Shown here in pieces: positions 7,458 to 15,463 of a DNA stretch of 29,789 nt. The notes beneath the pieces are model-generated. The model was not told the origin of the DNA, did no database searches, and worked only from the letters and a program-made list of their open reading frames with translations. A program made the position numbers and the translations under genes. The stretch's first letter is position 1. Every line of letters begins with the position of its first letter. This DNA is from a virus, in the IMG/VR virus record IMGVR_UViG_3300015241_000085, positions 1 to 29,789 of that record. One strand, 5' to 3'.

Positions 7458-9059
7458 TTAATCTATTGCCCCGCCACGCTGCTCGCCCGAAATATCGAAC
7501 ATCGGGCAAAATTCAATCACAGCCCCAGGCTGCCCCGCAGGAACAGAGCAGGTCCATTGAATACGAAGACCTGTTACATTGAATCCTAAAACTGTGCTTA
7601 TCGAATCCCCGGTCCCGCTTCCAAGAGTTACTGTTTGAGTCTCGGAGTAGCCTTTGTCATTTGATATAACGATCGTATACGTCACGGCTCCTTGATCTTG
7701 TACCGTAAGTCTAAATTTCTTAACAGTATGTTTATGTCTACGATCTTTGAAAATGTGCTTTCCAGAAGTTATCTTCGCGGCTATTTCGGAATAATTTGTG
7801 AAATCAATATAAGCAACTTGACCAGTGCCATTGCCAATAGCATACCCGTCTAACGAGTTATTTCCTTGAGTCGAAGGGGTCCAGTTTTGATCCGCGATTC
7901 TTCCTACAAGATCCATAATTCTAGTTCCACTGGGATTAAAGAATCTCCCAGACACGGTTTTTACATCAGCGTAAGAAAAAGGAGTCCAGTTATTCTCATC
8001 GAAGTTATAAACCCAAACTCGAACCCCAGGTATAAAGAGCCAGTAAGCGTTAAAAACCTGACCCTTGATACTCTGTGTTACGTAGCCAAAAGCATTTACT
8101 GGGTTTCCGGAAATCAAATCAGCAAAGATTCTCGAACGAGCGCCTATGCGACGTTTACCGTCAAGAGGCATATCTCCGATTGGAATAACCGAGGATTGAT
8201 TAAAGATGTAAACATTATCAAACCCAGCATACGCAGCGCATTCTACACCATCTCTATTAAAATGATTAAGAGAACGAGGGCAGAAGTTACCAACATTTGA
8301 GTTCGCTATTGTGGTAAAGTAAAACGGCGCTAGCCCTATCCCAGTCGGCTGAATCTGAACAATACCCCAATTATGCCATCCATATCCGTATTGACCTAAC
8401 TTAAGAAGACCTTGTCCGGGACCAAGATTATTTAGATTATCATTCACTCCCGCAGAAAACGAAGTCCAGTCCGTCGGATCTCCAACGGCGCTCCAGCGGT
8501 ATCGCTGTGTAAAGTTAACGCCCCCTTCAATAGTATTAAGTGTCATCAAATGCAAACCAATCTCTGCGAGATAAAACGCGGCTGGAGCGTTGACAGAACT
8601 CTGAGAGTAACCAACAGTTACACCATCCCAGAGCCAGACTTTATCAGCTCCCTGAGAAAAAAGTAGTTTGTTATTAAGAACATCCCAGCTAAAAACCTGT
8701 GTCGTAGTTCCAGTGAAACCTGTTCCAGTTATATTAGTCCATGTCTGAGTCACCGGATTCCACTGAAGTAAACGAGTTTGAGTCATAACTACTTGTATTC
8801 TAGCGCCATTTCTGGTAAAAAAATCAGCTATCCCTAAAACAGGCTCGTTAGCTGGCGCAGGAAAGGGAGGAAGCGCAGTAAACCCTGGGCGAACATAGGC
8901 TACGCCTTTTCGAAAAAGGAAGTTAGTGGAATCAGCAAATCCGTAATCTTCGATTTGATCCAGCGGAAGTTCAGACTGAACTCCACCAAAAGGTCCGGTA
9001 ATCGGGAACTCTTGAAGTTCCTCTGATCTTACTTGCTGTCTATCAGTAGCTCCAGGCAT
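7458..9059 (-). CDS. Podovirus-type tail nozzle/hub protein, beta-propeller-like
   Basis: The 533-aa protein has repeated aromatic and Gly/Asn-rich blades (LLQWNPVTQTWTNITGTGFT, KVWLWDGVTVGYSQSS, RVWVYNFDENNWTPFSYADV) and the segment YRWSAVGDPTDWTSF, a pattern seen in P22 gp10-like and other podovirus tail nozzle or stabilisation proteins. The C-terminal 100 residues form a separate beta domain (HTVKKFRLTVQDQGAVTYTI). GGAG lies 9 nt before the ATG. It probably closes the tail tube below the adaptor and carries fibres. Assignment rests on blade pattern, length and position, not on a search. Another tail hub family is possible. Confidence 0.65.
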   Translation of the reverse strand: MPGATDRQQVRSEELQEFPITGPFGGVQSELPLDQIEDYGFADSTNFLFRKGVAYVRPGFTALPPFPAPANEPVLGIADFFTRNGARIQVVMTQTRLLQWNPVTQTWTNITGTGFTGTTTQVFSWDVLNNKLLFSQGADKVWLWDGVTVGYSQSSVNAPAAFYLAEIGLHLMTLNTIEGGVNFTQRYRWSAVGDPTDWTSFSAGVNDNLNNLGPGQGLLKLGQYGYGWHNWGIVQIQPTGIGLAPFYFTTIANSNVGNFCPRSLNHFNRDGVECAAYAGFDNVYIFNQSSVIPIGDMPLDGKRRIGARSRIFADLISGNPVNAFGYVTQSIKGQVFNAYWLFIPGVRVWVYNFDENNWTPFSYADVKTVSGRFFNPSGTRIMDLVGRIADQNWTPSTQGNNSLDGYAIGNGTGQVAYIDFTNYSEIAAKITSGKHIFKDRRHKHTVKKFRLTVQDQGAVTYTIVISNDKGYSETQTVTLGSGTGDSISTVLGFNVTGLRIQWTCSVPAGQPGAVIEFCPMFDISGEQRGGAID

Positions 9060-9794
9060 TTACAAAATCTCCAAGAAATACTCAAGAAAACTCTGAGAAT
9101 CTCCAGCAGCCCCGTTCTGAGCAGTAACAACAAAGTTTTGATTAACCGTGCTATCTGTTGCTAATGTACCAGAAGCGGTAACTTGCGTAGCAGGGGTTCC
9201 AGGGAAACCGTTGACTGCCGCTGTTACTTTTTGAGAGTTAGTCACTCCTTGATTTCCCATAGTAAAATCAATTCGATACGTAACACCAACTTGTCCAGCG
9301 ATACTCACAACATAGAAGAAAGGAGTGTTTCCTCCGTATTTGAAACGAATAGTACTTCCGCCACTAACTAATGCAGTCGGAGTGAATACAAGGGTAGCTC
9401 GTAAGATATTACTAGTACCTAATAACCCACCATTAATAACATTAGTATAAACCACATCTTCGGTCACTGTACCAGTATGAAGATGAGTTATGTTATCTTT
9501 GAAGAAAGTCGTCTTAATAAGACTTTGAGTTACGTCATTCCATACCGCCCCATTCCACTGGAAAATCTGGCTTGAGTCCGTTGAGAAATAAAGAAGCCCG
9601 TACCCAACCCCGCCCCAAGTGGCGTTTACTATTTCGGGAGTAGGCCTGTTCGCAAGCGTACCGCTTAGAAGGGAAAGGCGTTGCATTACATCTGTACGAA
9701 AGTTACGAAGATCCTGTCCAAGCAAATTCGCTAACTGAGTGTCGGGAGGGAAGGTTGTGTCATAAACATTAGTAAATGTTGGTGGAAATGGCAT
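9060..9794 (-). CDS. Tail-associated structural protein, fibre-like
   Basis: This 244-aa protein starts MPFPPTFTNVYDTTFPPDTQ. It has a helical N-terminal part (LANLLGQDLRNFRTDVMQRL), a loop with a W-rich motif (YFSTDSSQIFQWNGAVWNDV) often seen in phage tail proteins that precede fibre domains, and a beta-rich C-terminal half (VTYRIDFTMGNQG). No Shine-Dalgarno is evident. Instead the 21-bp repeated motif ends 11 nt before the ATG, inside the 3' end of the upstream enzyme gene. It is followed without a gap by the propeller-like tail gene. Function is inferred from composition and position. Confidence 0.6.
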   Translation of the reverse strand: MPFPPTFTNVYDTTFPPDTQLANLLGQDLRNFRTDVMQRLSLLSGTLANRPTPEIVNATWGGVGYGLLYFSTDSSQIFQWNGAVWNDVTQSLIKTTFFKDNITHLHTGTVTEDVVYTNVINGGLLGTSNILRATLVFTPTALVSGGSTIRFKYGGNTPFFYVVSIAGQVGVTYRIDFTMGNQGVTNSQKVTAAVNGFPGTPATQVTASGTLATDSTVNQNFVVTAQNGAAGDSQSFLEYFLEIL

Positions 9795-9798
9795 TGGT

Positions 9799-11082
9799 TT
9801 AAGCGTTCACTTTCTGAACACTAAATAAACTGCGTTCTACTAAACGATACTCCTTCGCAAATACCTCTGCGAGATCATTTCGGTACTGTTTGTCTGGCAA
9901 GCGAAGCTTATCGCAGATTTTATAAGCCTCCTCAAAGGCTTCTTCTATCGAACCCCCATGCCCAATGGCTACGCCTATAATTCCGTATCCGCCGGAGGTA
10001 ACAAGCGAATCTTCTTGTAAACTAATTTCGTAAGAATAGAATTTTTCGAGGTCAGATTTGCGAAGTCCACGAATTGGGAGCCCTGGACGGGCATGAAAGT
10101 CCTCACTCGGCCACGGCGGCACGGAAATCCTAACACCCGCAGCGAAGCCATCTGAGACTTCGAGATCATTGGACTCTCCACGACAAGAGTTGTATACGAA
10201 CTGTCCGAAATTAGATTCAAGAAGCCCATACAAAAATGTCGGGAATGCATCATAGCCCAGTCGGGGTGTAAATTCGAGCGCATAGATTTCTCCTTCCTTG
10301 GAGACAACGGTGTTGATATCTATTGGCCCGGTCCATTGATTCTCTTCGAGCATTCCTGACAACTTTGCAAGTGTTTCGCAAAGCCTACACTCCCGATCGT
10401 CACAGCACCACACCACATTACCTGTACACCCTCCCGAGGGACCAATGTCTCCGGGGAGGAGTTGCTTACGTTCGAGAGTGTGATTGGTTGGACGAAGCAT
10501 TTTACCCTGTGCGCACCAGACCTCGCTTGAGATACATGCGCCGTCAATGAATTCTTGCAGTGTAAATTCTGGTTCATTGCCGATTATTCCTTTGTAGTGC
10601 TCTAGCATTTCTAGTAATTCCGCGTTATCATGCGGTACGAAGCTAGGCACTACACCACTGTGTTTGCCTTCAGGCTTAAAAACGAGTTTAGAATCTTCAT
10701 CCCAGGACTGAACAAACTCAAAAGCAGATTCCCAGTCCGTGAATCTCTTCGAGAAAGGCTCTTGAATTTCTGCTTCCTTGAAAATTTGACTAGCGTATTT
10801 ACGGTCGCTTTCTAGTCTATCAGCAATCTGAGAACCTCCAAAAGTATCTCCGTCGCTCGCGCGATAAGAATCTAGCAGAGCACCGCTTCCAGTACAGTCT
10901 GCTAAAAGAACAGGCTTAAATTCCGGAGACGCGCTCTTCTCGACTAGTCCTTCTCCTCTTTGCTCAGCAATGGGATCCTTGATACTCATACTTACTTTAT
11001 GACCTTCTTCTTGTAGCCGAAGCGCCAGCCCCAATCCATCTCCCCCTTCCGAGACTATCAAGAATCCCATATTCTTATCCAT
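9799..11082 (-). CDS. ATP-grasp enzyme resembling phosphoribosylamine-glycine ligase (PurD/GARS)
   Basis: The 427-aa length equals a full PurD. Residues 6 to 30 form a Rossmann-like N-terminus (GFLIVSEGGDGLGLALRL). The ATP-grasp lysine region is at 132 to 144 (KLVFKPEGKHSGV), followed by TLQEFIDGACISSEVW (174-189), then KQLLPGDIGPSGGCTG (206-221), which corresponds to the PurD GDxGPNTGGMG loop. The acidic/metal strand is at 267 to 280 (YALEFTPRLGYDAF). The C-terminal domain has VTSGGYGIIGVAIGHGGSIE, as in PurD. PurD makes glycinamide ribonucleotide in purine synthesis. Here the usual EFNxRFGDPE is EFTPRLGYDA, so the metal Asn and the DPE loop are changed and the substrate may differ. It sits between endolysin and tail genes. 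M5 is an alternative start. Confidence 0.8.
   Translation of the reverse strand: MDKNMGFLIVSEGGDGLGLALRLQEEGHKVSMSIKDPIAEQRGEGLVEKSASPEFKPVLLADCTGSGALLDSYRASDGDTFGGSQIADRLESDRKYASQIFKEAEIQEPFSKRFTDWESAFEFVQSWDEDSKLVFKPEGKHSGVVPSFVPHDNAELLEMLEHYKGIIGNEPEFTLQEFIDGACISSEVWCAQGKMLRPTNHTLERKQLLPGDIGPSGGCTGNVVWCCDDRECRLCETLAKLSGMLEENQWTGPIDINTVVSKEGEIYALEFTPRLGYDAFPTFLYGLLESNFGQFVYNSCRGESNDLEVSDGFAAGVRISVPPWPSEDFHARPGLPIRGLRKSDLEKFYSYEISLQEDSLVTSGGYGIIGVAIGHGGSIEEAFEEAYKICDKLRLPDKQYRNDLAEVFAKEYRLVERSLFSVQKVNA
9805..9825 (+). repeat. 21-bp repeated semi-palindromic motif, copy 2
   Basis: It reads GTTCACTTTC then TGAACACTAAA. The arms GTTCA/TGAAC can pair with a 6-nt loop. It spans the last codons of the ATP-grasp gene and ends 11 nt before the start of the leftward gene 9060-9794, which lacks a clear ribosome site. 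Confidence 0.7.
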
Positions 11083-11088
11083 ATCAAG

Positions 11089-11472
11089 CTACTTGTGAAC
11101 GTACTGAAAGTGACCGGGGTCGGAAACCGGGAAATGAACCCCACAATGGAGACCCAGTCCTTCGCCTATTTCAATTAGTTTACCCCAATGCGGATGACTA
11201 GTGCCAATGTCTCCATTCCATCCCCAGAATTTCATGCTTATGCATATTCGTGGAACCACGTCAATAGCCTCACTCTTCATCTCAGGAGGCTGAGGAAGAT
11301 GTTTAGAACGAGGTGTCCAGGAAACTCCAAGCGCGAGCTTCTGTTCTTGTTCCACCGAAGTCCGTCCTGTATCTTCGACTACAGGATCAAGACCAGCGGC
11401 TCTAGCCTGAGAGAGTAATTCCTCAGCTAAAGGCTTCATGTAGCTCGCTAGTTCGTCTAGGTCTTTGCCCAT
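11089..11472 (-). CDS. Endolysin-like M15 (VanY/L-Ala-D-Glu type) zinc peptidase
   Basis: The 127-aa protein has the M15 metal and catalytic pattern: SKH (His58), SEAIDV (Asp71), GLHCGVHF and DPGHFQYV (His121). These correspond to the SxHxxGxAxD and HFE-type motifs of VanY-like and phage T5-like L-alanyl-D-glutamate peptidases. The final Glu of the usual HFE is Gln here. The N-terminal 45 residues are helical, consistent with a small single-domain endolysin. No signal peptide is present, so it would need a holin for release. It lies between structural genes and the ATP-grasp gene in the late operon. A virion-associated peptidoglycan hydrolase is the alternative. Confidence 0.8.
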   Translation of the reverse strand: MGKDLDELASYMKPLAEELLSQARAAGLDPVVEDTGRTSVEQEQKLALGVSWTPRSKHLPQPPEMKSEAIDVVPRICISMKFWGWNGDIGTSHPHWGKLIEIGEGLGLHCGVHFPVSDPGHFQYVHK

Positions 11473-11473
11473 T

Positions 11474-12052
11474 TTAGTTAATGGTAACCAAAATGATGAC
11501 GTTAGTAGGTATAGATTGTAATGTTATCCCATCTACCCACATTATTTTTCCTCTATTTTGAGCAACAAACCCCGTTGTCTCAGTTACACCAACATCAACA
11601 CGCCAAATGGGATTTCCATTTCTATCCACGAGTATCATTTGTGTAGTACCACCAGGGGCTCCTCCAGTACCTTGTAAAGAAATATCCTCTGCGCGTACCA
11701 TCCAGGGATACTGACAGACTAAAACGGAGCCGCCCCCCGAGGCAGCGATGACAGTACTAAAAGGCTGACCACTCTTCGGTCCGGAGATATTCGCAAGCAA
11801 CGCCGTTGTAGCGGATGGAACAGCGACTACTTGATAGAAACCAAGAAAACGTCCATTCGTATCTGCGATATAGGTTATGTACTGTCCAGCAGTAAGACCG
11901 TGTGCTCCTACTGTCGTCAACAAGACCGACGCCAATCCTGGCTGTCCAGGAGTAGTCCCTTGCTGAATCATTCCATTAGGAGACGCCGCTGCTACAACTG
12001 CCGCAGGTACATCAGCGGAGGTAAAAGACCAAGGATTCGAGGATATATTCAT
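11474..12052 (-). CDS. Virion structural protein of unknown role, 192 aa
   Basis: The sequence is beta-rich and Gly/Ala/Thr/Val-rich (VLLTTVGAHGLTAGQYITYI, FYQVVAVPSATTALLANISG) and contains no enzymatic motif or membrane segment. The phrase HGLTAGQYITY resembles loops in tail and fibre proteins where two beta strands flank a Gly turn. Its ATG overlaps the stop of the preceding zinc-ribbon gene (ATGA). It is followed 1 nt later by the endolysin-like gene. A minor tail or head-tail protein is the best guess from position. Confidence 0.6.
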   Translation of the reverse strand: MNISSNPWSFTSADVPAAVVAAASPNGMIQQGTTPGQPGLASVLLTTVGAHGLTAGQYITYIADTNGRFLGFYQVVAVPSATTALLANISGPKSGQPFSTVIAASGGGSVLVCQYPWMVRAEDISLQGTGGAPGGTTQMILVDRNGNPIWRVDVGVTETTGFVAQNRGKIMWVDGITLQSIPTNVIILVTIN

Positions 12053-12240
12053 ACTTGCGGAGACTCCTCGTCCGCTATATCAACGACCATAACACCAGCA
12101 TTCGGGGTTGTAGCGTTCTGAACAGCCCAGTTAATCTCTTGTTGATCGTGAAAATCACAGGCTACAAACGCCCCTATTTGATTATTCCATGAAGGACGAG
12201 TGGAACCCCGTCCACAAACAACACAGAATTGCATTGCCAT
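12049..12240 (-). CDS. Small zinc-ribbon-like protein, copy B of a tandem pair
   Basis: This 63-aa protein has C6-x2-C9 (CVVCGR), then STRPSWNN, then C28-x2-H31 (VACDFH), and a hydrophilic C-terminus. It is a clear paralogue of the preceding 66-aa protein, sharing CVVCGRxSTRxSWNN and VACDFH. Cys2-Cys-His could hold one zinc ion. The gene starts directly after its sister's stop, with GGGGGAG 7 nt upstream, and overlaps the next gene by ATGA. No function is known to me. A structural zinc knuckle or a host-protein inhibitor are both possible. Confidence 0.75.
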   Translation of the reverse strand: MAMQFCVVCGRGSTRPSWNNQIGAFVACDFHDQQEINWAVQNATTPNAGVMVVDIADEESPQV

Positions 12241-12441
12241 TTATGAACTCCCCCGTTCGTGATGTGTTTTAGGTATGTTATCCTGAGTTGGCTGCGCAGC
12301 GTTTCCTGTAGTCACAGCAGCTTGAATCACGTTCTGAGAATGAAAATCACAGGCGACTTTCGTCGTACCGTAGACGTTAGTATTATTCCAGGAAGCTCTC
12401 GTAGATGTACGACCACAAACGACGCAGACTAAGAGTGCCAT
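12241..12441 (-). CDS. Small zinc-ribbon-like protein, copy A of a tandem pair
   Basis: This 66-aa protein has C6-x2-C9 (CVVCGR), STRASWNN, and C31-x2-H34 (VACDFH), followed by a short Ala/Thr-rich helix and a His/Arg/Ser tail. GGAGG lies 7 nt before the ATG. It is the tandem sister of the 63-aa gene that follows at once. The variable part is mostly the loop between the two metal half-sites and the C-terminus, as expected of an old duplication. Function is unknown. Confidence 0.75.
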   Translation of the reverse strand: MALLVCVVCGRTSTRASWNNTNVYGTTKVACDFHSQNVIQAAVTTGNAAQPTQDNIPKTHHERGSS

Positions 12442-12455
12442 ATTAAGCCCTCCAA

Positions 12456-13127
12456 TCAGTTAAAGTTAAACTCCACTAGACAATCAAAGCCGTAAAAATC
12501 TAGTTTCCCGGTGTTAGCCATCACGGCTGTCATTTCGATCCAGACTTCTTGATCTACAAGATTTCGATAGATTTGCTGCACAGCCGCTAAAGCAGTATTA
12601 ACAACATAAGGATTCGCCTGTGCTGCTGTTGCAATACCGGTTGGGGCGAGAACAGCCGTAATGGCAGGGGCCACGTTGTTAACAAAAAGAGTTTGCTCTA
12701 CTCTAACAGTGTTAGTCGTTAGAGCAACGACGGTATTTCTATAAATCGTATCAAAGGAAAGTAACTTAATTCCTTTTAACTTCAACGCAGTTCTCGGCTG
12801 TAACTGCTGAGCCGCAGCCATGGCAGGGATAACATCAGGTCGATAAACCTGAGGCTGCGCAGAAGCGGGGATACCAGTACCACCGAATTGCTCTTGTAAA
12901 TCTTCTCCGAATCCAGTTCGACGAATAACGGCGTTTGTGATATTTGCGGCTAAGCTAATGGTTTCCGCAGCAGCGGCAGTTCTGGTAATAGACCAATCTC
13001 CAGCGGCGTTTCTAGTAACTACAGGAAGGGCCGCGGTACTGGTAACAACAACATCCCCTGGCCCGAGAAATACTCTCGCGTCCGTAAAGCCCAAATCTTG
13101 TTGATATCTTGATTGAGTATGTGGCAT
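12456..13127 (-). CDS. Virion structural protein, 223 aa
   Basis: The protein is rich in Ala, Thr, Val and Asn with long beta-like stretches (RTALKLKGIKLLSFDTIYRN, NTVRVEQTLFVNNVAPAITA) and ends in an alternating pattern, LDFYGFDCLVEFNFN. There is no signal peptide, enzyme motif or coiled coil. AAAGGA lies about 9 nt before the ATG. Composition and place just downstream of head genes suggest a head, neck or tail-shell component; I recognise no family. It is followed by the pair of zinc-ribbon genes. Confidence 0.6.
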   Translation of the reverse strand: MPHTQSRYQQDLGFTDARVFLGPGDVVVTSTAALPVVTRNAAGDWSITRTAAAAETISLAANITNAVIRRTGFGEDLQEQFGGTGIPASAQPQVYRPDVIPAMAAAQQLQPRTALKLKGIKLLSFDTIYRNTVVALTTNTVRVEQTLFVNNVAPAITAVLAPTGIATAAQANPYVVNTALAAVQQIYRNLVDQEVWIEMTAVMANTGKLDFYGFDCLVEFNFN

Positions 13128-13170
13128 ATAACCTAATCCTTTCTGGATTGCGTCCGAAGACGGCTAAAGG

Positions 13171-13428
13171 TTAAGATGATATAGAATCTACATCATCACT
13201 TTGACTTTCTTTTAGAATCTCCGCTACGCGAAGTTCTTCGTCTCCGCTAAAAGAGAGTTTGTCCTGAATGATAATCGGACGTTGCCAAGCGATTGTGTCA
13301 TCTACGCATGTTGGACATAGAATTAAACCCAGTTGTTTCTTTAACTCCGTCACTCGATAAGTATAACCACAGCGGTCGCAGTCGTGGAATGGTGCTATAC
13401 CACGACCGCTGTGACTGGTTGCGGGCAT
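13171..13428 (-). CDS. Small zinc-ribbon protein, 85 aa
   Basis: Two Cys pairs, CDRCG (C17, C20) and CPTC (C38, C41), are spaced as in a zinc ribbon. They are followed by a hydrophobic strand (AWQRPIIIQDKLSFSG) and an acidic, Ser-rich tail. The ATG overlaps the stop of the HNH gene (TAATG). Several small phage virion or regulatory proteins have this layout. No specific function can be assigned. It is not a close relative of the CVVCGR pair further on, although all three bind a metal by pattern. Confidence 0.7.
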   Translation of the reverse strand: MPATSHSGRGIAPFHDCDRCGYTYRVTELKKQLGLILCPTCVDDTIAWQRPIIIQDKLSFSGDEELRVAEILKESQSDDVDSISS

Positions 13429-13988
13429 TATGATCTCTTTCCAAGATGTTTAAGAACGTCACCAAGATTAATACCAAGTTTTGACAAGGCGTTCTCAGCA
13501 TTTTTCTCGGTAGAACTCTCCATCTCTTCGTGTGTCATATATTGATTAGCGTGTTTAATTGCTCTTCGTCCGAAGCCTTCAGAATTTTCTCGAAGATGCA
13601 TCAAAGCCATCTCGGAGGTAATACCAATTTTATGAGGGCACTCCCCATAGTGACCTTTTGCATGATTACAATTCATACAAAGTAATTGATATTTATCCTT
13701 AGGATAATTTTCTCTCCGAATCTGACGAGCGATTTGCTGTTCATTAAGTTTTTCACGATGCGATTTTCCGTCATTCTTGATGTGATCTATGGTAAGAAAC
13801 GAAGGGTGATTCTCCCCACAACATTGACACTTACCTCCGAAATTGGTGATAATATCAAGTCGCAGTTTTGCTCTTTCCCTTCGTCCGTAACACCGAATAC
13901 ATACATTCTTCCTGTATCCAGCCCCGTTATCGGCGAAATTATTGAGTTCACGTTCCTCACCACACGACGCACAAACTTTCGTTTCCAT
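13428..13988 (-). CDS. HNH endonuclease with an N-terminal zinc finger (homing-type)
   Basis: The 186-aa protein begins with a treble-clef-like finger (C6, C9, C30, C33: KVCASCG and NVCIRC). An HNH core follows: GGKCQCCG (C54, C57), TIDHIKNDG (Asp68-His69), and LLCMNCNHAKG (C104, C107). The core is similar to both modules of the double-HNH protein at 1756-2304. The C-terminal 70 residues are helical and may set DNA specificity. It has its own sigma-70-like promoter and a strong AAGGAG site, and sits between the major capsid gene and downstream structural genes. These are typical signs of a mobile free-standing homing gene. Confidence 0.88.
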   Translation of the reverse strand: METKVCASCGEERELNNFADNGAGYRKNVCIRCYGRRERAKLRLDIITNFGGKCQCCGENHPSFLTIDHIKNDGKSHREKLNEQQIARQIRRENYPKDKYQLLCMNCNHAKGHYGECPHKIGITSEMALMHLRENSEGFGRRAIKHANQYMTHEEMESSTEKNAENALSKLGINLGDVLKHLGKRS

Positions 13989-14014
13989 CTTCTTCTCCTT
14001 AACAACTACGTGCT

Positions 14015-14043
14015 ACAGTACATTCAAAAAGTAGCTTTGTCAA
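14015..14043 (-). promoter_or_regulatory. Sigma-70-like promoter for the HNH gene
   Basis: On the minus strand a perfect -35 TTGACA (14043-14038) is followed by a 17-bp spacer and a -10 TACTGT (14020-14015), 27 nt before the HNH ATG. AAGGAG lies in the leader. Confidence 0.7.
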
Positions 14044-14064
14044 GAAGAAAAAGTGCTTTGTTTT

Positions 14065-14110
14065 CAGTAGCTTAGAGTGTGTCTAGTTGAACACAGTCTA
14101 CAAGCTACTG
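14065..14110. repeat. 9-bp inverted repeat between capsid gene end and HNH promoter
   Basis: The arms CAGTAGCTT (14065-14073) and AAGCTACTG (14102-14110) can form a hairpin, with a further GTGT/ACAC pairing inside. Neither strand shows a T-run directly after it, so it does not look like a simple terminator. The arm sequence resembles the inverted repeat at 25529-25601. Confidence 0.5.
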
Positions 14111-14122
14111 ATTCTAAAGGAC

Positions 14123-15076
14123 TTATGGCCCGTTGCTCCCCCAAGTTCCCATCCAGGTGGTGGCCCCGAAGGCGAAGCGCATCCTAGAGAGTTGCTTAAT
14201 AGAAAAAGTATCGAAGTCATCCGAGAAATCTTCGTCAAGCTCCTTACGAACCAAGAACTTGAGCCAGTGTCCTTCTTTCTCAGTGACGGCGAACCATGCT
14301 GACGCCGAAGTGAGATAATGCGATACGAAGTACTGCAAGTCTTCTTTGATTAACGCATTAATCTCATTGTCAGCAGTGTAAGGCTTGTGCGGAGATCCAA
14401 GGACCTCACGCGCAATCCACTTCAGTTCGGGTGGGATGATCAGATACCGAGGCTTAATCGAAATCGGCAAGCCTTGGCTATCCACGAGCCTCTCGAACAT
14501 ATTCACCATCAACTGTATGGCCGTGAACGAAATGTCAACGTCCGTCGCAGGTCGATTCGGGTAAGTACCAGCGGCGCTAATGATATTCCCCAAACCAGGC
14601 CCGTACGAAGTTGCGGCAGTCCCGCCCAGAAGCGGATGCTGATTGTTAAAGATCGAAACGCCGTCGGCAGTAATCTGAGTCGTGAAACCTAGATTAAAGA
14701 GATTCCAGGCGTTTTGTTCTTTCGTGAAGTGCGCAGAGCGCGCAATCGCCTTCGGAACTTGCATGATGATGCCGTATTGATCATCTTCATAAAGTTCAAA
14801 CGACGAGCGAACGCCTAAAGCGTAGGTGAAATTGATATAACGCTTTGTACCGCCCTGCACTGCATCTTGATAAATCGTCGCCTCAGCCTCAGGCTTCAGC
14901 GGCATAGGTGGAAGACCTGAGAACTCAACTTCGTCCTCGAAGGCCTTATCAGAAGGTTCAACGTGAAGAATATGACTAAATTCTTCTTCTCGTTGGAGAG
15001 TGTCGACCCAATGAACAAATTCACCGTGTAAGCCCGGAGCCTGAAGCTGACTAAACTGGCCCCTAACCATTGTCAC
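14123..15076 (-). CDS. Major capsid protein, HK97 fold, Mu gpT-like
   Basis: The 317-aa protein fits the Mu gpT-type major head subunit. It has N-terminal arm sequence (FVHWVDTLQREEEFSHILHV), a strand/loop region with ATIYQDAVQGGTKRYINFTY, helical NAWNLFNLGF, the loop DGVSIFNNQHPLLGG, and the conserved block PPELKWIAREVLGSPHKPYT (215-234). It ends GTWGSNGP. The start is a GTG at 15076 with AAAGGAG 9 nt upstream; the in-frame ATG two codons later is less well spaced. Identity as the shell protein is supported by position after scaffold-like and decoration-like genes. A short paralogue of residues about 185 to 270 is at 23383-23787. Confidence 0.85.
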   Translation of the reverse strand: MTMVRGQFSQLQAPGLHGEFVHWVDTLQREEEFSHILHVEPSDKAFEDEVEFSGLPPMPLKPEAEATIYQDAVQGGTKRYINFTYALGVRSSFELYEDDQYGIIMQVPKAIARSAHFTKEQNAWNLFNLGFTTQITADGVSIFNNQHPLLGGTAATSYGPGLGNIISAAGTYPNRPATDVDISFTAIQLMVNMFERLVDSQGLPISIKPRYLIIPPELKWIAREVLGSPHKPYTADNEINALIKEDLQYFVSHYLTSASAWFAVTEKEGHWLKFLVRKELDEDFSDDFDTFSIKQLSRMRFAFGATTWMGTWGSNGP

Positions 15077-15094
15077 TTATTGTTTCTCCTTTCG

Positions 15095-15457
15095 TTAAAG
15101 ACCAAGAATAGTCGTATAAACGTCATACGAGCTTGGGGCGCCAGACGGAGCAGTATAACCAGTTGCTTGAAGGTTAAGAGTCTGTCCCGCTGCTAAATGC
15201 ACATAAACAGGTTCGGATGAAGAATAACCTGCCTGTTGCTGTTGAGAGATAACATGATTATGAGAATAGTCATCGTCAACAGCAATATCTACGAGGATAG
15301 AAATATGTGCCCCGGTACTCAGGTTAGTAGTCGTTTTAACAAACAACATCACAAGATACTCTTCGTCTTCTGGTGCGGTAAATAAAAGAGTATCTGCAAT
15401 ATTATTCGTCTGAGACAAAAAGTTTCGGCTAACAGCTATTTGAGCACAACATTTCAT
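15095..15457 (-). CDS. Possible capsid decoration protein, 120 aa
   Basis: The protein reads as an all-beta fold with alternating hydrophobic strands (ADTLLFTAPEDEEYLVMLFV, AHISILVDIAVDDDY, PVYVHLAAGQTLNLQATGYT), as in small jelly-roll domains that coat capsids or tails. AGGA in the leader overlaps the upstream stop. It lies directly before the major capsid gene, where decoration or head-stabilising proteins are common. No motif proves this. Two Cys at residues 3 and 4 are the only cysteines. Confidence 0.55.
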   Translation of the reverse strand: MKCCAQIAVSRNFLSQTNNIADTLLFTAPEDEEYLVMLFVKTTTNLSTGAHISILVDIAVDDDYSHNHVISQQQQAGYSSSEPVYVHLAAGQTLNLQATGYTAPSGAPSSYDVYTTILGL

Positions 15458-15463
15458 TTCTGT

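Noticed and set aside
7866-8300. A 144-aa plus-strand frame opposite the propeller-like tail gene
   Set aside because: It is antisense to a well-supported gene, lacks a ribosome site, and its sequence has no recognisable domain.
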